In this document: one piece after another, positions 60,395 to 64,000 of the stretch
Layout: every line of letters starts with the position of its first letter
How positions within the stretch are numbered: position 1 is the first letter of the stretch
NCBI RefSeq assembly: GCF_000002235.5
Contig: NW_022145606.1
Span: 24,428,095-24,492,094, forward strand
Source: Strongylocentrotus purpuratus
Taxonomy: Eukaryota > Echinodermata > Echinoidea > Camarodonta > Strongylocentrotidae
Direction: 5' to 3'
DNA length: 64,000 nucleotides
Translations under genes and position numbers: made by a program
Notes under the pieces: model-generated
What the model was told of the DNA's origin: nothing
What the model saw: the letters and a program-made list of their open reading frames with translations, nothing else
Databases searched by the model: none

Positions 60395-60686
60395 ATACAG
60401 GAGTCAGGCAATGTGACGAATAGCAAAAAATGCAATTCAAAGTTAGACATGATAGAAACTAATGTCAGTTGACGTAAGGTCGTAAATTACAGAACAGTAT
60501 TTTCTGCTTCTACCAAAAGTTACCTCCCCCTCTCTCTCTTTGTCCACATATATTATTTATAATATTGAATGGGCTGAATATTTCAAACTTTATTTTATGC
60601 AGCTCGGTCATTTTATGTTCCACTCCAAACACACAGTCACTTGCATAATATTTGTGATGATCTTTTATGTATTGCTAAATATATTA

Positions 60687-61050
60687 CTCATTGCGGATGT
60701 AGTTTCGAAAATAATATCGCTAGTGATATTCGTTTGTCTCGCAATGTGGTCAATAAGGAATCTAAAAGTTCACGATGTTTCGTGCGCTATCTGCAACACT
60801 TCGTCAGGTGATAAAAACTACTGTAAACAAGGGTCGTTTATACTTTACGGGAGGACCGGCGGAGCGGTCTATAATTCGATCGATAATTGGAACAATAACG
60901 CACAATGCCTATTGGTCGACGCACACGGTAATCGACCAATCACCAGGCCGCTGGTTCGGCCGCTGGTTCGGCGGCCGAATTGACCACATTGCGAGACAAA
61001 CGAATATCACTAGCGATATTATTTTCGATATCTTGTATGTAGTTAACTCC
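60687..61050. repeat. Foldback sequence just after the gene's stop codon
   Basis: ATTGCGGATGTAGTTTCGAA / AATAATATCGCTAGTGATAT / TCGTTTGTCTCGCAATGTGG (60690-60752) recurs inverted at about 60985-61040 (CCACATTGCGAGACAAACGA, ATATCACTAGCGATATTATT). It lies within the likely 3' UTR, so the transcript could form a hairpin. Open frames across it are not convincing. Confidence 0.8.
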
Positions 61051-61228
61051 TCCATCAACTCGACGTATGTACATGAAATGAAAGCAATAACCATTTAAAT
61101 CTATATAAGACTTCTTAAAAAGAAGAAGACAAGAAAATCCCATTTTAGTGGTGGTAATATTCTATGGAAACATCTCGCACCTAGTGTTGTAGAAAAACCG
61201 TTCTTGTTCTGATTTAAGGCCAGATTAA

Positions 61229-61489
61229 TTCATAGCCTGTCATAAGGTTGTATGCAGGCTATCGTTATAGTGCTTTGTGCATGCGAGAGAGCCATCGCTT
61301 TAGTGCCATGTGCGTGCAAGCACGCATTCGTAATAACAGTTATTGTTCATGCTCATTGCACTGTGATGTGTGTTTTGCACTCGCTATTCATAGATCCATC
61401 GCGTTAATCTGATTATCTCAAAATCAACTTGGCACGGAGGGATTTGGAGCTTAATACAATGGGGGGTTAGCCCTATGGCATCACAAGAG
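61229..61489. mobile_element. Small TTAA-flanked MITE (copy 2, inverted)
   Basis: Flanked by TTAA at 61225-61228 and 61490-61493. In reverse complement it matches 8480-8684 (CTCTTGTGATGCCATAGGGC at one end, CAGGCTATGAATTAA at the other; TCATGCTCATTG inside). Confidence 0.7.
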
Positions 61490-61732
61490 TTAAGTTAATT
61501 CTTGATATACTTATCTATTTTTAACTTTTAATTTTGTATCAATGCATGTATTGTTAATTTATCCTCCTTTTTTCCCTTCTATTCTTCTTCTCAACTTTTT
61601 TTTAATTTGGATCCGATTCCCTTTAAAGCTAATCTTGCGATTTCGTATGGAAATCGTATTTTAAGTAAAAATTGCTATGATTTAAGTCTGGATTGTTTTA
61701 ACCTGCAGTAGATTGGTTGTTTATACATTTGA

Positions 61733-61738
61733 AATAAA
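61733..61738 (+). promoter_or_regulatory. Candidate poly(A) signal
   Basis: The first AATAAA I find downstream of the stop codon at 60394. It implies a 3' UTR of about 1.35 kb that includes the foldback at 60687-61050. Unsupported by any transcript evidence. Confidence 0.3.
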
Positions 61739-61888
61739 AACAAACAAGCGCACAAAACTAACTGGGCATCATATTTGATATAAACCACAACTGCAATTTA
61801 CACATAGTGACCTTATTTATGCACAGGGTGACGGGCTTACATACCTGTATTTCCTTATCGTGTTGTGCTCATTAATTTAGTCACTATA

Positions 61889-62615
61889 CAGTGCGTCCCA
61901 GAAAAAACGAAACCGAGAAGTATCGATGTTCTATCATAACTTAATCACAACTATAATCAATGAATGATACATATTTGGAAAGCTTAGAGTCTTCTCTTTC
62001 ATGTGATGTTACTTAAATAATGCATATTTCACGCATGAGTGATTAAAAGCAATTTGAAGGAAGGAAACCAAAAAGACATTTGGCGGGCGGTATCTGAATT
62101 TCGAAGAAAAATTCACATTTCTAGAAAGTTGAGTTTCTGCCCTTTCATATGACACCTCAATCAGGTAGACGAGAGTCTTCATGCATGGCTGATTGTCAAC
62201 GAAACAGAGTTAAGTCTTTTGTCAAATCTGCTTTTTGCTACGGCAGGCACCCAGTGAAAACGACTTCGTTTGTTAACATTATGAAAATGTAAGGGCTACT
62301 TCAAACAAACAGAACTTTGTCATTCCTCGCTCATTTTTCCTGATTGAGGTGTCATATGAAAGGGCAGAAACTCAACTTTCTAGAAATGTGAATTTTTCTT
62401 CGAAATTCAGAAACCGCCCGCCAAATGTCTTTTTGGTTTCCTTCCTTCAAATTACTTGTAATCACTCATGCGTGAAATATGTATTATCTGAGTAGCATCA
62501 CATGAAAGAAGAGACTCTAAGCTTTCCAAATATGTATCATTCATTAATTATGGTTGCGATTAAGTTATGATAAAACATCGATACTTCTCGGTTTCGTTTT
62601 TTCTGGGACGCACTG
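61889..62615. mobile_element. TA-flanked foldback element (Tc1/mariner-type MITE)
   Basis: TA at 61887-61888 and 62616-62617. Ends CAGTGCGTCCCAGAAAAAAC and complement. The arms pair over most of their length: ATCGATGTTCTATCATAACT, CACGCATGAGTGATTA, TTTCATATGACACCTCAATC and their complements. The centre lies near 62250. No transposase. Confidence 0.9.
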
Positions 62616-63481
62616 TACATTTTCTACCAACGTTGTTTGGAACATGGCATAGATTTGTAATCTTGAACATTCAATGTAATTTCGTTGGATTCTGTGAGAA
62701 TTTATTTTCTCTTTAACTAACCTGAAATCAGGTTTATCTTTAAGCAAACATTATTTGTATATGTATTTTTGTTAATGTTTGTTTATTTTACTGGAGGTAG
62801 TTTAAGGTTTTATATATATATTCTAAATGTTTGACTACCCTTTTCCCCAATTGCTTTTGTTATTTAAATACGTTTAGATGAACTTATTTTTATAATTCCT
62901 CTTGTGTTATGTATGTACTTTAATGCAATTGTAAATATATTTTGTAAAAATAGATAAGCAAAGCTTGAAGCCATTTGAGCCATGACAATTAAGTACAAGC
63001 AAGATACATTACTCATTATATATATACGATATATAAAAGACGGCAGCGAATTTCAGGAAATATTTATAACAAAAATAAAAGGTCTGATTTATTTTAAGAA
63101 GAGATAAGTTTCTCCAAGACCTTTGACAGATTGAAATAACGGGAAGAAGAAAAAAACGACTAGAGTATGTTTTTCTTTGTTGCCATAGTTTGTATTTCAC
63201 GTTAACCTCATGATTCATTTTCTACACCGGTGAGCATGTTGGAATGATTTTCAGATTTACTTTGCAAATACATGTAATTGGTGTATGGAAATATGTATGA
63301 TTAGTGTAACTTTACTTTTAGATACGCAGGCACGGAAACTCAATGTTTATAGCTCTGTGAATGTTATTCATCATGTTTACTTGCAATATCAGCACGTGAA
63401 CATATATTGGATCATTTAAATTTATTCAACCGGTTTCTAAAAGATGGCAATCTATGACAATATTATGAAATCCAATATATG

Positions 63482-63680
63482 GTGATGGTGGTTATTTTAC
63501 CTGACTGCTAAGAAAGCATAAATGCATGCAAGTAAGCAACCAGATGGCCAACGGCTTTAGGTCCTCTCCGATGGACCTGGTAATGAGGATTAATGCCTTA
63601 CCAAAGGACACTGGCGCATCGCCTTGGTTTCGAACCCGGGTCATCGAATTACGAGACCACTGCTCAGCTTTACCATAACA
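63482..63680 (-). mobile_element. tRNA-derived SINE
   Basis: On the minus strand: a head with CTGAGCAGTGGTCTCGTAAT (A-box part) and GGGTTCGAAACC (B box). The body GCGCCAGTGTCCTTTGGTAA follows, then GTCCATCGGAGAGGACC, and it ends near 63482 with CACCATC-type repeats. Degenerate; not a working tRNA. Confidence 0.75.
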
Positions 63681-64000
63681 TTGTACAAAATGTGTATACC
63701 TTTTGTACTGACGTTGAAAATATCATAATAAGAATTTGGTTTGTAAAAATGTGTTAATTATAACCATATATATATATATTAATATGTAAATATGAAAATA
63801 TTTGTAATCTTCGCAAATGAAGTCTTATTTCATATCATCGTTTAATAAATTTAAAGGGCACTCAGGCGTATCAGTTTGTTATTAAGTTAAAGAAGCGATC
63901 CACCTTTACTGAACTGTAACAAAATCAAAAGTAAATGAACGAAAAATAAATTAATGATTAGACAAATTGATGTATAAATAGCCTATATGAATAAATACAT

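Larger units (their letters stand above)
60395..64000 (+). other. 3' UTR and downstream region
   Basis: After the stop codon: a foldback at 60687-61050, an inverted TTAA element at 61229-61489, a candidate poly(A) signal at 61733, a TA-flanked element at 61889-62615 and a SINE at 63482-63680. The remainder is AT-rich. No other gene is recognised. Confidence 0.6.

Noticed and set aside
60540..60983. 147-codon frame after the ROCO stop codon
   Set aside because: Spans the 3' UTR foldback and has no recognisable domain; the frame on the other strand over the same arms is equally open.

Overview
The window is eukaryotic, AT-rich, repeat-dense genomic DNA with one recognisable host gene: a plus-strand, multi-exon gene of about 57 kb. 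The gene type (metazoan ROCO GTPase ending in a Death domain), the tRNA-derived SINEs, the CR1/L2-like LINE remnants with short A/T-rich tandem tails, a Penelope remnant and many foldback elements suggest a marine invertebrate deuterostome, most likely an echinoderm. The organism assignment is inference; no rRNA, mitochondrial or other marker gene is present to settle it.

The gene was rebuilt by hand from GT-AG splice sites, reading-frame phase and domain continuity. Seventeen exons run from 2957 (or 2930, possibly from exons outside the window) to the stop at 60394. In order they encode a short N-terminal segment, a Roc GTPase domain (P-loop GPAGVGKT in exon 2, DFGGQ in exon 5, a divergent G4 motif in exon 7), a COR domain (exons 9-15), a short Ala/Ser-rich linker (exon 16) and a C-terminal Death domain (exon 17). 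The protein is about 775-800 residues. No LRR, ankyrin or kinase part is visible. All junctions are phase-compatible except exon 2 to exon 3, where an alternative acceptor or a missed small exon is needed. By analogy with DAPK1 and MFHAS1 a role in death or innate-immune signalling is plausible but not shown by the sequence.

Layout: 1-2640 is a decayed LINE. Intron 1 (3.07-9.44 kb) holds a polypurine tract, a satellite of about 115 bp and a TTAA-flanked foldback element inserted in that satellite. Intron 2 (9.57-17.43 kb) holds another TTAA foldback element, an orphan 164-residue ORF and a tandem segmental duplication built from a 17-bp minisatellite, a unique 1.1-kb block and a tRNA-derived SINE. 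The introns from 17.5 to 39.5 kb are simpler, with LINE, SINE and Penelope fragments. Intron 14 (39.6-47.5 kb) holds a GC-rich foldback element, a terminal-repeat-bounded element filled with the intron-1 satellite, a LINE nested in a LINE, and a TA-flanked element. Introns 15 and 16 hold further palindromes, a 130-bp tandem array with an inverted companion, a short transposase-like ORF and broken LINE RT pieces in opposite orientation. After the stop codon come a foldback element, a probable poly(A) signal near 61733, another TA-flanked element and a SINE.

No bacterial-type genes, CRISPR arrays, rRNA genes or functional tRNA genes were seen. Most remaining open frames are chance or lie inside repeats.
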